DNA of 64,000 bases, taken from Piper betle. Lineage: Eukaryota; Streptophyta; Magnoliopsida; Piperales; Piperaceae. Positions 39,470 to 52,800 of the stretch are shown here, one piece after another (the stretch's first letter is position 1; each line of letters begins with the position of its first letter). The notes below the pieces were generated by a model that was not told the origin of the DNA, made no database searches, and worked only from the letters and a program-made list of their open reading frames with translations. Location of the stretch: assembly GCA_033002965.1 (NCBI GenBank), contig JAURVB010013176.1, positions 62,001 to 126,000 of the forward strand, read 5' to 3'. Position numbers and translations under genes: made by a program.

Positions 39470-39860
39470 GTACGCTATGTCAATCTTGTAATCTACTAAC
39501 ATCTCTATCCATATTCTCTATCTGCTGTTCAAATCCTTCTGCATAAAGATATATCTCAAACTCTAATGATCTATCAAAAGTCTGAAAGATGTTCCATACA
39601 AGTAATGCCTCTATATTCTGAGTCAAATATGATTGCTGCAAGCTCCAGGTTGTGTTTAGATCAATTACGCTCATGCACCTTGAGCTGGCGAGATGCATAA
39701 GCTATAACCTTATCCTTCTACTTCAAAACACAACCTAGTCCAATTTCAGAGGCATTTGTGTAAACTACAAAATTCTTGTGTCCCTCGAGTAATGTGAGGA
39801 TAGGCGCCGAAGTCAATCTCTCCTTCAGCGTCCTAAAACTTTGATCATATTCCTCCATCC
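39470..39860 (-). pseudogene. Ty3 RNase H remnant
   Basis: Between integrase and RT, minus-strand frames preserve LASSRC, YLTQN, IEALLV and a YLYAEG-like stretch, which match the order of motifs in plant Ty3 RNase H. The region has several stops and shifts. Confidence 0.6.
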
Positions 39861-40117
39861 ATTTGAACCATTACTCCTTCCTAGTCAACCATGTAAGACG
39901 GATTGCTATGGAAGGGAAACCCTGAATTAACCATCTATAGTACCCAGCTAGGCATAGGAAACTCTGAGCCTCCGTAGGTGTCTTCGGTTATTCCCACTAT
40001 ACTACTGCTTCTATCTTGGCTAGGTCTACCGAGATGCTTGATGCTGAGATGATATGGCCAAGAAAGTTCACCATTGACAGCCAAAAACTACACTTTGAAA
40101 ACTTCCTCCCATACAAC

Positions 40118-40830
40118 CTATGCTCTCTCAACGTCTGCAACACTCTTCAGATGTTGGTCATGCTCTTCCCTCGACGAAGAGTATACCAGTATGTCGTCTA
40201 CAATGACGATCAAAACCTGGTCCAAATATGGACTGAATACTCTTTTCATCAAGTCCATAAATGCTATTGGAGCATTGGTCCATCCAAAAGGCATGGCCAA
40301 AACTCGTAGTGTCCATATCTGGTCCTGAATGCAGTCTTCGGAATGTCTTATACTCCTAATCTTCAATTGGTAGTATCCTAACCTCAAATCAATTTTTAAG
40401 AAGACGACTGCTGAGCTCAACTAATCAAATAGGTCATCAATGCGAGGAAGAGGGTATCTATTCTTAATAGTGGCATTGTTTAGCATCATGTAATCGATGC
40501 ATAAATGCATACTTCCATTCTTCTTCCTCACGAATAACACTGGTGCACCCCATGGGGAAACACTCGATCTGATGAATCCTTGATCCAATAGTGTCTGTAA
40601 CTGTTCCTTAAGTTCCTTGAGCCTAATAGGTGCCATCCTATACAGAACTCTAGAAATTGGTGCTATTCTAGGCATCAGCTCAATGGCAAGTTCTAACTCT
40701 CTATCTGACAGCAATCCAGTAATCTCCTATACGAATACGTCAGTGAATTCTCTTACTACTGGAATCTCGTCAATGCTCAGCTTGTCCCCTGAACCACTCT
40801 GCTCAGCCAAAACTAACGCTGCCATTATCA
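40118..40830 (-). pseudogene. Ty3 reverse transcriptase, broken
   Basis: The first piece (40714-40421) has [20 protein letters not shown], then [11 protein letters not shown] and [14 protein letters not shown] stop or frame break follows. The second piece (40420-40118) has LKIDLRLGYYQL, MPFGWTNAP and the catalytic IVDDILVY (about 40193-40201). All main RT blocks are present but no single frame spans them. Confidence 0.88.
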
Positions 40831-40929
40831 GTTCACTGCCTCTATCTAACTATCTCACTGCATGCTTATAGGATATCTATCCTTGTTCTCTATCTCTACC
40901 CTAACCTTGGAAGAGAAAGTGGCATCTTC

Positions 40930-41330
40930 CATGGCAGAAAGTTATCGTCTATTATTGGCAATCTATCAAGGCTCCTTGCTTGGACTTCCAGTTCATTCCA
41001 AATATCACATCAAATTCTTGTAGCTTGAACAATATCAAATCAGTTACAAGTTGTCGCTGTTGAATCTCAACAAGGACATTACACACACACTCACCCGTCG
41101 CCATCACACTATCGGCGGGAGTGGATACTAATAGTGAAGGCCCTAACTCTTCTATCTTATATCCAATTCTACTTCTATGCGTGTGCGAAATAAATGAGTG
41201 TGTGCAACCAGAATCAAATAAGGCTCATGCTAGCATAAAGCCTACTAAGAGTACCTGTCATGACTATCGTATCCTCAAGTGCCTCACCACATTGGCTGCA
41301 TACATCCTCACTAGCTGCTATTGTGCTAGG
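40930..41330 (-). pseudogene. Ty3 aspartic protease remnant
   Basis: A minus-strand frame shows LFDSGCTHSFIS with the catalytic DSG at 41207-41215, then VIFGMNWKSKQ further on, the order expected between the gag zinc knuckle and RT. Stops occur upstream of the DSG motif. Confidence 0.75.
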
Positions 41331-41457
41331 GCAAGAGGTACTGCTAGTGGTACAGCCTAATTCTGAGCTAGCAGTGCCTATTGCCTAACCCCTCTACTGT
41401 CTAGCTTGCCCTGCAGACATGTATGTACCACCCTCTCTGGTTCTGTCCCCTCTGCTA

Positions 41458-42948
41458 CTATCTTGGTGGTTGTTGGTCTTCGCCTCTTTGGCCTCGACCT
41501 TGGCCTTGTTGGCCTCGCTGCTGTGGTTGCTGATGGGAGGCTGGAGTGCAAGTCTCTATTGAGGCGCTACGAGCCAGCTGTTGGGTCTGGCCAGTTGGAC
41601 AAGTCACGGATTTATGCCCTAGTTGACCACAACTATAACATACCCCAGTGTTACTCTGCAATCTACAGCTCGATGTCCTGGCTAACCACAACTATAACAA
41701 ATATTTGTGCCTACTCTGCATTCACCACTATGATGACGTTGGTAATTCTGATAGAAAGGAGCTCTATAGCCCTGGACTTGGCTATCCATAGCCCTCATAG
41801 CAACGAGTGCGTTTGTTCAACGTCTTTGTTGTGCTCCCTACTATGGCTGATTAGGCTTTGGATGTTGCTACCTATGGTTAAAATCCTGGTGCGCTCTACC
41901 TCACCTACAGCTTTCACAGCATCACTAAAGGTAGCAAACTTGCTATCCAAATAGACCATCCTGAACTCATGATGGAGGCCAACATAAAAATGCTCTATAG
42001 TTCTTCCTTTGGTGGGAACCAAATCTAGTGTAAATCTCTCCAGAGCTCTAAACCTAGTCTCGTATTGCACCACCGTCATGGGTCCTTGCCTCAATGTTTG
42101 GAATTCTCACGCCTTCCTCTTCTTGAAATTTGGCGTAAAGAACTTTCCATCGAAGTCCGTTTGAATTCCTCCCAAGTGATTTCCTAGGGTTGACGGTGAG
42201 CAAATGTGAAATTCTGCACTAAATCCCACCATACTCTAGCTTCATCCTAGAATGCCCCTATAATGATACGTACTCTGTGCTCCATTGGGCATCCCATACT
42301 CCCAAACACTCCTATGGCTGATGATGTCCACAGGAATGCCTCTTCCACATCTAACTTCCCAATGGAAAGTTGTCCACCATTCTTTATGAACCTTTCATAT
42401 TGCCACAGCTCAAGATTTCTTGAATCTACTGATCTGTTTGATCCTTCTGTTACCTCATACTACAAAAACTATGGTCCTGTACCTGCTAGTACAATGTCAC
42501 ATCTTGCAGCTTCACTTCCACCTGCAGTATGCCCACTACATGCTACGGTGGGTTCATTGACATCTGGTCCCATTCTCACCTAAAATTGGTCAATTAGAGG
42601 AGCCATTGTTGGAGTAGCCCTCTATTGTGGCGATGGAGGAGGAGGCGATGGCAGAGGACCCATGGGAACTGCTGGCTCTTCTCGTGCCTCTTCATCCACT
42701 ATTGGTCTCTTCCCAGCTCTGGCTATGAAAAGAGCTATCTAGTTGAGCTCTCTCCTAAATTCCTCTTGGTTGTTCTGCATTTGTATTTGAACTTCAACTA
42801 ACCTGGCAATTGCTGCATCTCTTTCTTACCGACTACTTTTGCTGCAATGACTGTCACAGTGATTGTCTCGCCGACGGCTCTCATTGCATTGACTAACAAA
42901 AACTAGGACACTGCCTCTTCTAGTGGCATGGTGGTCCTCGGTTGGCTA
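41458..42948 (-). pseudogene. Ty3 gag with zinc knuckle, broken
   Basis: In order on the minus strand: a start region near 42970 (ATGGTCACAGTGACGCAACC), a proline-rich part, a capsid-like part with EARVWWDLVQNFTFAH, then MTVVQYETRFRALERF (about 42075), and a CCHC knuckle CYSCGQLGHKSVTC at 41599-41640 (CX2CX4HX4C intact). A Gln/Gly/Arg-rich tail follows. Multiple stops and shifts. An overlapping 182-codon frame on the + strand (41406-41954) is a shadow. Confidence 0.85.
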
Positions 42949-42987
42949 GAGGTTGCGTCACTGTGACCATGGTTGGGACTCTCCTGT
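42949..42987 (-). repeat. 38-bp repeat at gag start, copy next to gag
   Basis: Reads on the minus strand as AGGAGAGTCC...ATGGTCACAGTGACGCAACC. Near-identical copies lie at 53372-53410 and 31871-31910. In this element the 42949 and 53372 copies bracket the inserted module. Confidence 0.7.
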
Positions 42988-42995
42988 ATGGTATG

Positions 42996-43292
42996 TTATG
43001 TGTGAGCCATGGTCCTAGTCTCCCCCTGTGCTTAGCGCCGCCTAGTTGGACGCTACTTCGGCCCGACTCTTATTTTATGTTTTTATTTGAGTTATCTAGT
43101 TAGGTTTAGGATCATGTCTCTCATAGGTCTAAATTTCTTGTTGTGCATTTAAAACCTTTTTGGCAGATTCTAGTCCCTCTTGTGCCCCGTGGTGCGGCTC
43201 TTGAGGTCATCCAACAACGCTACGAGTATAAACCCTAGGTGCATGTGAATTGCACCCAATGCAAAGGTGCCATCAGAGTGCCTCTACACCAG
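42996..43292. repeat. Copy 2 of the leader module, left part
   Basis: Matches 31146-31440 closely (TATGTTATGTGTGA, CCATGGTCCTAGTCTCC, and so on). It is cut at 43292 by the family-A insertion; the rest is at 52897-53394. Confidence 0.75.
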
Positions 43293-46200
43293 TGTAACAC
43301 CCCAAATCCGGTCCACACTCGTGAACCGAACCGGCATGTTACCGGCCCCGGTTAGGTCGGCTAACCCGAACCTAACTCATACGGATCCAATCTCGGCGTC
43401 TTAAGATGAAGATACAACTCATCAATGCATGGATGAATACACAAAACCCTAACATGGTACTACATGAATGACATACAAATCAGAGTGCACACCAAGACAA
43501 TCCCGATAAAAATTAATGAAAACTTTGAAATATAACGGATAGAGTTTCCCCTAAAAATGCAATTAGGGGCCACCCTGTCAAATATACATATGCAAATATA
43601 TATCTAACCATATATCAAATAATTTCATTCATATAAAATATAAAATCTAACATGCTGTAACTTATTTTAAAACTTGGGTCTCAACCCACTCTGCTGCGCA
43701 ACTCTGATCATATTTTGCATTCTGTTATCGTGTCTTAACATTTCATTTCATATCATATCATCATGCTCAAACATTTACTCATAGCATGTGTATAAAATAA
43801 TATCATAACAAAACATTAAATATTTAATCACCCAATGTGTGTGTGCAGAAGACCTTATTGCTCCTCCGTCCCAGCTGGCTCATCCATCTCGTGCTTATCA
43901 CCTACATATATATAAGAAAAACGTCAGTAACAAGCGTTACTGGTCCGGAAAATAAAATAACTATAACAAACTGGCTATGAGAGCAAACTCTCATCTGAAA
44001 GAAAACATCATACTCCACGTGAACACTCTGAAGGGCACTACTGAGGAGCCACTGGGCTGCAGACCCGGTAGCATCCCGAACTTACTGCTCTGCTGCTGGT
44101 ACTGTGCTACTCTCAGCACTTCTTTTTCAGTACTTCTCATGAAACTTTATCCTAAGCCCTCTCCGAACCTCCATATCTCTCCTGGCCTTGAGCACGAAGG
44201 CCGAGTACTCTCAGGCAGTCGCCTTTAGTACCCTTTGAACCACAAGTCCGGACATGCGCTGTACTAAACAGTACCCGTAAACCTCCACGTTCTCCGGGTG
44301 TGAGGAACTCAAACGCGGAGTTGTCAGGATCCCTCGGGAATGGAACAGTCCGCTGGCACTAATCCAGAGCCCGCTTTGACTGTCACGGCATCCTCTGCAT
44401 GGTACGTGCAGTCGGTTTCTCCATCTCTCGTCTCACTGAAAACTCGATAAAACTATATATATAGGCCTGGGAAGGGATTCATATAATAGGCCCGAAGGCA
44501 ACTTGTGGTGGATCTTGTTTTCGAAATCATCCTCGAGGGATCTCATCCTCGAGGGGTTATTAATCCGGAAATATTCGATTAAATGGCCCGAGTTAAGTGG
44601 GATCCAATAAAACGCCACTTAACCCGCCCTGCAATAATAAAATAAACATACAATGGAAGAGCGTAAAACAAGACGAGTCCTAAACGGACCTGGTAGAAGC
44701 TCCAAGCGTGTCATCGCGCCTAGGCGGCGAGCTCCTACTCCGTACCTACACATCAAAACTAAATACTAACGCCCGCTAACTAAATGATGCATCAAACTCA
44801 ACACACATCACAATCACAATGCAAGCATCCATCAACAATAACAATCATAAAATCATAAAAATAATTAATCCTAACTCATCCTATTCATACCAATTTTATT
44901 ACTGTTTTTCTAAGTTACGTCGTACTCGATTATCATGCTCATACTCGATTTATCTCATTAGATCACCTACATTCATCCATTCAAATCATGCATGTAACTT
45001 ATCATTTCATCCCTAATTAGTCATTAATCACATCATGCACTCATCACTTCATTCATAATCTAAGCATTCATCATGATAATTAATCAACCCTAGCATGCTA
45101 TGCTAACAATCATCATCAATTTTAAATAAATCAATCGGAGGTAATTATACCTCACGTCGTCGGCAATCGGCGACGGCTAGGGTTCCGTCGCGCGTCTCGG
45201 AGCTCAAATTCGGCGCTCATCGGCGTCCGAAGCTCGATCGGGCTCCACTGGGTGAGCCCCGCGGAAGATCCGGTGAATTCCGGCGAATTCCAGAAATTCC
45301 GATTTTCCGGCGGTTTTCCGGCAGCTACTGGCGGTTTTCCGGCGACTTCCGGTGGTTTTCCGGCGACAATCGCCGGCGGCGTCTACTAGTCTGGAAAGGG
45401 GTCGTGTAGGGTACCCTCGGAACCGGCTCGGCGAGCCCGACTCATCTATGACGTCGACATGGCCAACGGAGGCGGCGGCTCGCCGGAAAATGGCTAAAAC
45501 AGAGCCGGCGGCGATGGGTCGCTAGATCCGGCCGGCCACGGCGGCGACGGCCTCCGTTCCGGTCGGGGAGGGTCGCTGGGTGGTCGAGGACGCTCGAGGC
45601 GACCACCTGATCATGGCGGCGACGGTCGCCGGCGGCGCGATCGGCGACGCGAACCACAACGCGGCCGCGGCGTCGTGCGCATGGCGTTCCGGCGTCGCGG
45701 CGGCCCGATGGGGGCCGGACCTGGTCGGGGCGGCAGGGCGACGTCGTCGCCGAGCTGGGCGGCGTCGGTCGACGGCCAGGCGGCGCCGACAGCGGCGGCG
45801 GTGGCGCGCGAACAGGGGCGGCGCGGGCGAGGGTTTGGGCGAGGGGAAAGGAAAAAGTCGAGGGTGAAAAGTGTGGTGGCAAACTCGTAAATAATACTTG
45901 ACTCGTCTCCGGCTCGAGTCAAGTATAATAACTAAGTCGTATTAAATCCTAAAAAAATTCATAAAAATCGGGAAAAATCCCGTAAAATCAAACAACACCA
46001 AAACATTATAATGATATGCTCTAGAACTATCAACCCACCCAAAATGCCCGTAACGCGTCCTAACGCGGTAAACGGCCTAAAACTAATTCTACGATCCACT
46101 ATATATAAAAATAAAATAAAAAAAATGACTGGCATACTCTCATATATCTGATAACTCATTCTGTTCTGCTGTGTTCATGACGTTATCATCATATACTTGG

Positions 46201-46340
46201 GTACGCATGACCCTCATAGCTCATACACGCGACCGGCGTCGGCTCGGTACACGTGTCCTGAAACTGACTCAACTCGAAAAATAACGGTCGACCCGACCGG
46301 TTCTGAATATAAAACCCTAACTCGAATCGTGGGTTTTACA
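43293..46340 (-). repeat. 3' LTR of the family-A element
   Basis: 3048 bp, TGTAACACCCC...GGGTTTTACA. Sense (minus) landmarks: a GACTCG/CGAGTC motif (45897-45920), a GC-rich segment (45150-45860), a TATA-like CTATATATATAG at 44452-44463, and the GTAAC(N4)GTTAC hairpin at 43927-43940. The open frames over the GC-rich part are compositional. Confidence 0.93.
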
Positions 46341-46353
46341 ACCTTCCCTCCTT
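46341..46353 (-). promoter_or_regulatory. Polypurine tract of the family-A element
   Basis: Minus-strand AAGGAGGGAAGGT lies immediately upstream of the 3' LTR start TGTAAAACCC. It primes plus-strand DNA synthesis in LTR retrotransposons. Confidence 0.85.
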
Positions 46354-49300
46354 ATAAAAATTTCGTCCTCGAAATTTTAACTCAAGGAGGTTCTGCTGAA
46401 ACTACTACCTGGAAGCTAGGATACACATCAGTTGTATCCTCTACTGCTTCGATAGCCATATACATCCTCACTGACTATAGCTGGCGCTGTCATGGCGAGT
46501 TCATGCTTGTGATGTTGACCATCTCAAACATTCTGGATTCTATAGCTGTCCTATGTCTGTTCTGACATTACCATCATTCATGCTCTTCTGTTCTGATCCC
46601 TACTGCTAACTCGGCGGAAAAACCTAGATCACCCCTAAGGGCCTACTGGGTTGGTCAAGCAAATACTCTAGAGTATCGCAAGGTTCTAATCTGGGCTATG
46701 TCTGGAAAACTACGCCGAGGGTAAGACCTACCTGCTAACATCTACCCATGTCCCTCTAATCGTCATCTGTGAACAGTCACCTACATGTACTCGCAGGAAC
46801 TCTACTCTAGGTCCTACAGTCACCTCAAGGCCTGCTATGAGTCTCCTGCTAAGTACGGTGGATACCCTAATGAGCTGCACGGCTCACTGTCGCCAGTCTA
46901 GGTCCAACTCTCAGGTGTCCCTATACAAGGAACTGGACCGCTCACTTGGTTCTAGTTGACTCGGTCCTGAGTCATGTATCTCACTCTGTTCTATAAGAGA
47001 ACAAGGATAGCTGCTATGACTCTACTGCATACTATGGCTCAGGTGGCTATCTATACAACTACTAACTACTGCTGAAAGGAGGCGAGAACACCTGTACATA
47101 CACAGCGTGTCTCAAGGAGTATGATAACATACTCTGTATGGGACTGTGGAGTCTGCATCTGGTCTGTGGCATGTGCTCTGTGCTATGTGCTCTGGTCAAT
47201 GTATACTCATCTCAATCCTCTGGATAAACTGATGGTAGAACTGATACATACAAGGGTGAGTGGGAATCCTCAAGTGAAAACTCTACTATGTCTGACATCT
47301 CTAGGTTATAGGAAGGGAGGCTGAATCTCATGGAAATCTAATCACACTGCTCAAGAACTCTCAATGGGGACATCTCATCCTCACATGTAATATCTGATGC
47401 TAGGTAAACTGGGGATCCTGGGACCTGTGGGTTATGGGCCCACACGCTTCTGCTGCACAACTCTTATCTATGGTAAGGTTAAGGTCTCATGCAAATAGTA
47501 GGGAGATAAAATCCCTATGTAACATATTGGGTGGCCCAAAATATTGGTAGGTCTGTGGACTTGTCTCTAAGATCACCATAATTCACTATGCCACAGGTGA
47601 TCAGGCTGTGGAATAGTCAATCAATGACAAATCTCAGAAACGGCTCCTAAGTGGCTCTAGTTTAATCAGCTAACAGTAGGCACATGTTTCTCGATACCGT
47701 ACTAGTCACGCACTTCTAAACGGGCGGGGTTCAAACGACCCAAAGAACCACTGTCTCCCCTCAAGTCTACGGGGACTTATAGTGAGGTTTGACGCGTGTC
47801 TCGTCCGCTCTTCAGTGGTGTGTGACCTGCCGTCCCGTACCGATTTGTAGTACTAATCTCAACTCACATGACTACTACCGCTGTGGTAGACTCTCAAGCA
47901 AGGCTATAAATAAAGATGAGCATACACTGATATACTCCATCTGGTCCACTCTCATGTTGGGGTGAAATCCTCCTCGGAAGATCGATCTGCAAACATCTAC
48001 CTATACTGTAAACCCTAATCAGTACCATAAAGGTACCTCTATACTCAGGGCAAGGCTCAATCCTATGGTCTCAAGGTGAGAACCTAATCGTGCTGGCGAA
48101 ACACAAGGGAATCGCTATCTCTCTGAAAGACACTTCCTCACTGAACCCTCTATCCATGCCCCATACTCAAGTACAAGCCTAACCTTATCGCTGGCTGGCC
48201 CAATCGCTAAATGGGTTAAACTACGCGTATGATCATCTACTAACCATCTGATCTATGTATGCTGGTTGTGACCCATGGATCATGCAGTCTACACAATCTG
48301 ATCATTGTGACCGTCTCATCTGGAGGTCACTCTGTCATGTTCCCTGACTCTGTCCATACGCATCCCTATGAGACTGTAACTAACAGTGTCTGATGGGGAC
48401 ATCTTGCAATATTCATCTGACCCAATGATGTTAGGTCAAGACAATGATTGCAAGAGAACTGTGAAGTGGGATCCTATGCCATCTCATCCAAATAACCTCC
48501 GTTTTCCTTAACTCTTTTCTATTCTGCTGACTTCACTGTAACTATTCCTTGTTCCTCAACTCTAGTCCTACTAAACCTTAACTAATCTACTCGGTCGGTG
48601 GATGAGCAATACACGGACGGCGGTAGTGCATCTTCGGTCGGTGGTGGTACATCTCGAGACGAGCGGTTGTGCACTCGGTCGGTAGTTGTGCAACTCGGTC
48701 GGCGGTTGTGCAACTCGGTCGGTGGTTGCGCACTCGGTCGGTGGTTGCGCACTCGGTCGGTGGTTGCGCACTCGGTCGGTGGTTGCGCACTCGGTCGGTG
48801 GTTGCGCACTCGGTCGGTGGTTGTGCACTCGGTCGGTGGTTGTGCACTCGGTCGGCGGTTGTGCAACTCTGTCGGTGATAATTCTATCTAGATGCTAAAT
48901 TCTGATCTGGATCATATACATCATAAATCCACTCTACTATCTCTAACATATCTTGGCTGCTAACAACTAGGCTCAGGTTGTCCAACCATACGTGTCTAAT
49001 CCAGAGGGGTTTGGATCATGTGCTGACGCATATGATGGTAAATCTATGCTGAACTCACTGTAATCTCTTCAAATCTGGAGTGGCTACTTTCATCAGTGCT
49101 GACTGGCCTTCAATAGTAATCCTGATCTTTTCCTCATCATATCGAGACCTCTGTCTGGTAAAGTGAAGCCAAAACTGCTACCAGCAGGTCATAAACTAAT
49201 GGAGGAGGGGATGCGGTGAAGTACCCATTGGACTGCCGATCCACCTCGCTACTCATCCTCATTCATCACTATCTTCTGGAAGTGGTCCATCTCATGTATC

Positions 49301-49838
49301 AACTAGCTTGCTAATATCTCTATACTTCAAGCTCCTTATTATTACCCATTTTCTTTTTAACTCATTCCTATCATGTACACCATGTCCCATGGAAATAGGA
49401 CTGATGTGGTGACATACAAAGGACGGACACCTGGTCAACATCCAATCAATCCAAATCTCTTGTGCGATGGACAAAACTAGTGGGTCTCTAAGCCCATCGT
49501 GACAAGCCTGTCAGATTCCTGCTGACGGCTACTGACATCCAAATCTGGTATAAGATTGGAACTTATACCCATTCTACCCCTACTAGCACTACACATACCT
49601 TGCTCACATCTAACTTACCAACTGTCTGATATCATCCCATAGAAATGACCTGTCAACTCAACTAAGGTCAGTTCCACATAATTCTGATCCAGTCCTGAAT
49701 ACACTGTTATCCAAACAACTTGTGAAGAAAATCTGCATCTAAAGAAAACATACGAAAACATACCTGCCAGCTGGACTCGGAGCAGTCTTTGCACACACAT
49801 CACCTATAAAAGTATCATACATCTTAATCGGCCGAGAG
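46354..49838 (-). mobile_element. Non-coding interior of the family-A element
   Basis: 3.5 kb with only short chance frames, none matching retroelement proteins. The only obvious structure is the 19-bp minisatellite at 48660-48875. Confidence 0.75.
48660..48875. repeat. 19-bp minisatellite in the family-A interior
   Basis: About eleven units of CACTCGGTCGGTGGTTGCG, some one base longer (GCAACTCGG). The central five or more are identical and the outer ones diverge. Degenerate units extend left to about 48590. Because 19 is not a multiple of 3, the three frames rotate through the same peptide text and all stay open on both strands, giving several false ORFs. Confidence 0.9.
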
Positions 49839-49840
49839 TG

Positions 49841-49852
49841 GCTCTGATACCA
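49841..49852 (-). promoter_or_regulatory. Primer binding site of the family-A element
   Basis: Minus-strand TGGTATCAGAGC lies four bases from the end of the 5' LTR (49857). It is complementary to the 3' end of plant initiator-Met tRNA. Confidence 0.9.
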
Positions 49853-49856
49853 ATGT

Positions 49857-52800
49857 TGTAACACCCCAAATCCGGTCCACGCTCGTGAACCGAACCGGCA
49901 TGTTACAGGCCCCGGTTAGGTCGGCTAACCCGAACCTAACTCATACGGATCCAATCTCGGCGTCTTAAGATGAAGATACGACTCCATCATAGCATGGATA
50001 AATACACAAAACCCTAACATGGTACTACATGAATGACATGCAAATCAAAGTGCACACCAACACAATCACGATCAAAATTAATGAAAACTCTGAAATATAA
50101 CGGACAGAGTCTCCCCTAAAAATGCAATTAGGGGCCACCCTGTCAAAATATACATATGCAAATATATATCTAACCATATATCAAATAATTTCATTCACAC
50201 AAAATATAAAATCTAACATACTGTAACTCATTTTAAAACTTGGGTCTCAACCCACTCCGCTGCGCAACTCTGATCATATTTTGCATTCTGTTATCATGTC
50301 TTAACATTTCATTTCATATCATATCATCATGCTCAAACATTTACTCATAGCATGTGTATAAAATAATATCATAACAATAAACATTAAATATTTAATCACC
50401 CAATGTGTGTGTGCAGAAGACCTTATTGCTCCTCCGTCCCAGCTGGCTCATCCATCTCGTGCTTATCACCTACATATATATAAGAAAAACGTCAGTAACA
50501 AGCGTTACTGGTCCGGAAAATAAAATAACTATAACAAACTGGCTATGAGAGCAAACTCTCATCTGAAAGAAAACATCATACTCCACGTGAACACTCTGAA
50601 GGGCACTACTGAGGAGCCACTGGGCTGCAGACCCGGTAGCATCCCGAACTTACTGCTCTGCTGCTGGTACTGTGCTACTCTCAGCACTTCTTTTTCAGTA
50701 CTTCTCGTGAAACTTTATCCTAAGCCCTCTCCGAACCTCCATATCTCTCCTGGCCTTGAGCACGAAGGCCGAGTACTCTCAGGCAGTCGCCTTTAGTACC
50801 CTTTGAACCACAAGTCCGGACATGCGCTGTACTAAACAGTACCCGTAAACCTCCACGTTCTCCGGGTGTGAGGAACTCAAACGCGGAGTTGTCAGGATCC
50901 CTCGGGAATGGAACAGTCCGCTGGCACTAATCCAGAGCCCGCTTTGACTGTCACGGCATCCTCTGCATGGTACGTGCAGTCGGTTTCTCCATCTCTCGTC
51001 TCACTGAAAACTCGATAAAACTATATATATAGGCCTGGGAAGGGATTCATATAATAGGCCCGAAGGCAACTTGTGGTGGATCTTGTTTTCGAAATCATCC
51101 TCGAGGGATCTCATCCTCGAGGGGTTATTAATCCGGAAATATTCGATTAAATGGCCCGAGTTAAGTGGGATCCAATAAAACGCCACTTAACCCGCCCTGC
51201 AATAATAAAATAAACATACAATGGAAGAGCGTAAAACAAGACGAGTCCTAAACGGACCTGGTAGAAGCTCCAAGCGTGTCATCGCGCCTAGGCGGCGAGC
51301 TCCTACTCCGTACCTACACATCAAAACTAAATACTAACGCCCGCTAACTAAATGATGCATCAAACTCAACAAACATCACAATCACGAATAACATCCATCA
51401 ACATAACAATCAAATAATCATAAGAATTAAATAATCCTAACTCATCCTATTCATACCAATTTTATTACTGTTTTTCTAAGTTACGTCGTACTCGATTAAC
51501 ATGCTCATACTCACTTATCTCATTAGATCACCTACATTCATCCATTCAAATCATGCATGTAACTTATCATTTATCCCTAATTAGTCATTAATCCATCATG
51601 CGACTCACGTTTCATTCATAATCTAAGCATTCATCATGATCAATTAATCAACCCTAGCATGCTATACTAACAATCATCATCAATTTTAAATAAATCAATC
51701 GGAGGTAATTATACCTCACGTCGTCGGCAATCGGCGACGGCTAGGGTTCCGTCGCGCGTCTCGGAGCTCAAATTCGGCGCTCATCGGCGTCCGAAGCTCG
51801 ATCGGGCTCCACTGGGTGAGCCCCGCGGAAGATCCGGTGAATTCCGGCGAATTCCAGAAATTCCGATTTTCCGGCGGTTTTCCGGCAGCTACTGGCGGTT
51901 TTCCGGCGACTTCCGGTGGTTTTCCGGCGACAATCGCCGGCGGCGTCTACTAGTCTGGATAGGGGTCGTGTAGGGTACCCTCGGAACCGGCTCGGCGAGC
52001 CCGACTCATCTATGAGGTCGACACGGCCAACGGAGGTGGCGGCTCGCCGGAAAATGGCTAAAACAGAGCCGGCGGCGATGGGTCGCTAGATCCGGCCGGC
52101 CAGGGCGGCGATGGCCTCCGTTCCGGTCGGGGAGGGTCGCTGGGTGGTCGAGGGCGCTGAGGCGACCACCTGGATCACGGCGGCGACGGTCGCCGGCGGC
52201 GCGATCGGCGACGCGAACCACAACGCGGCCGCGGCGCGTGGCGTGGCGTTCCGGCGTCGCGGCGGCCCGATGGTGGCCGGACCTGGTCGGGGCGGCAGGG
52301 CGACGTCGTCGCCGAGCTGGGCGGCGTCGGTCGACGGCCAGGCGGCGCCGACAGCGGCGGCGGTGGCGCGCGAACAGGGGCGGCGCGGGCGAGGGTTTGG
52401 GCGTGGGAGAAGAAAAAGTCGAGGGTGAAAGTGTGGTGGCAAACTCGTAAATAATACTTGACTCGTCTCCGGCTCGAGTCAAGTATAATAACTAAGTCGT
52501 ATTAAATCCTAAAAAAATTCATAAAAATCGGGAAAAATCCCGTAAAATCAAACAACACCAAAACATTATAATGATATGCTCTAGAACTATCAACCCACCC
52601 AAAATGCCCGTAACGCGTCCTAACGCGGTAAACGGCCTAAAACTAATTCTACGATCCACTATATATAAAAATAATAAAAAATGACTGGCATACTCTCATA
52701 TATCTGATAACTCATTCTGTTCTGCTGTGTTCATGACGTTATCATCATATACTTGGGTACGCATGACCCTCATAGCTCATACACGCGACCGGCGTCGGCT

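Noticed and set aside
41406..41954. 182-codon + strand frame
   Set aside because: It is antisense to the clear gag frame with the zinc knuckle; no domain of its own.
48571..48898. Six overlapping 69-97 codon frames
   Set aside because: All are rotations of the 19-bp minisatellite; no start context or domain.
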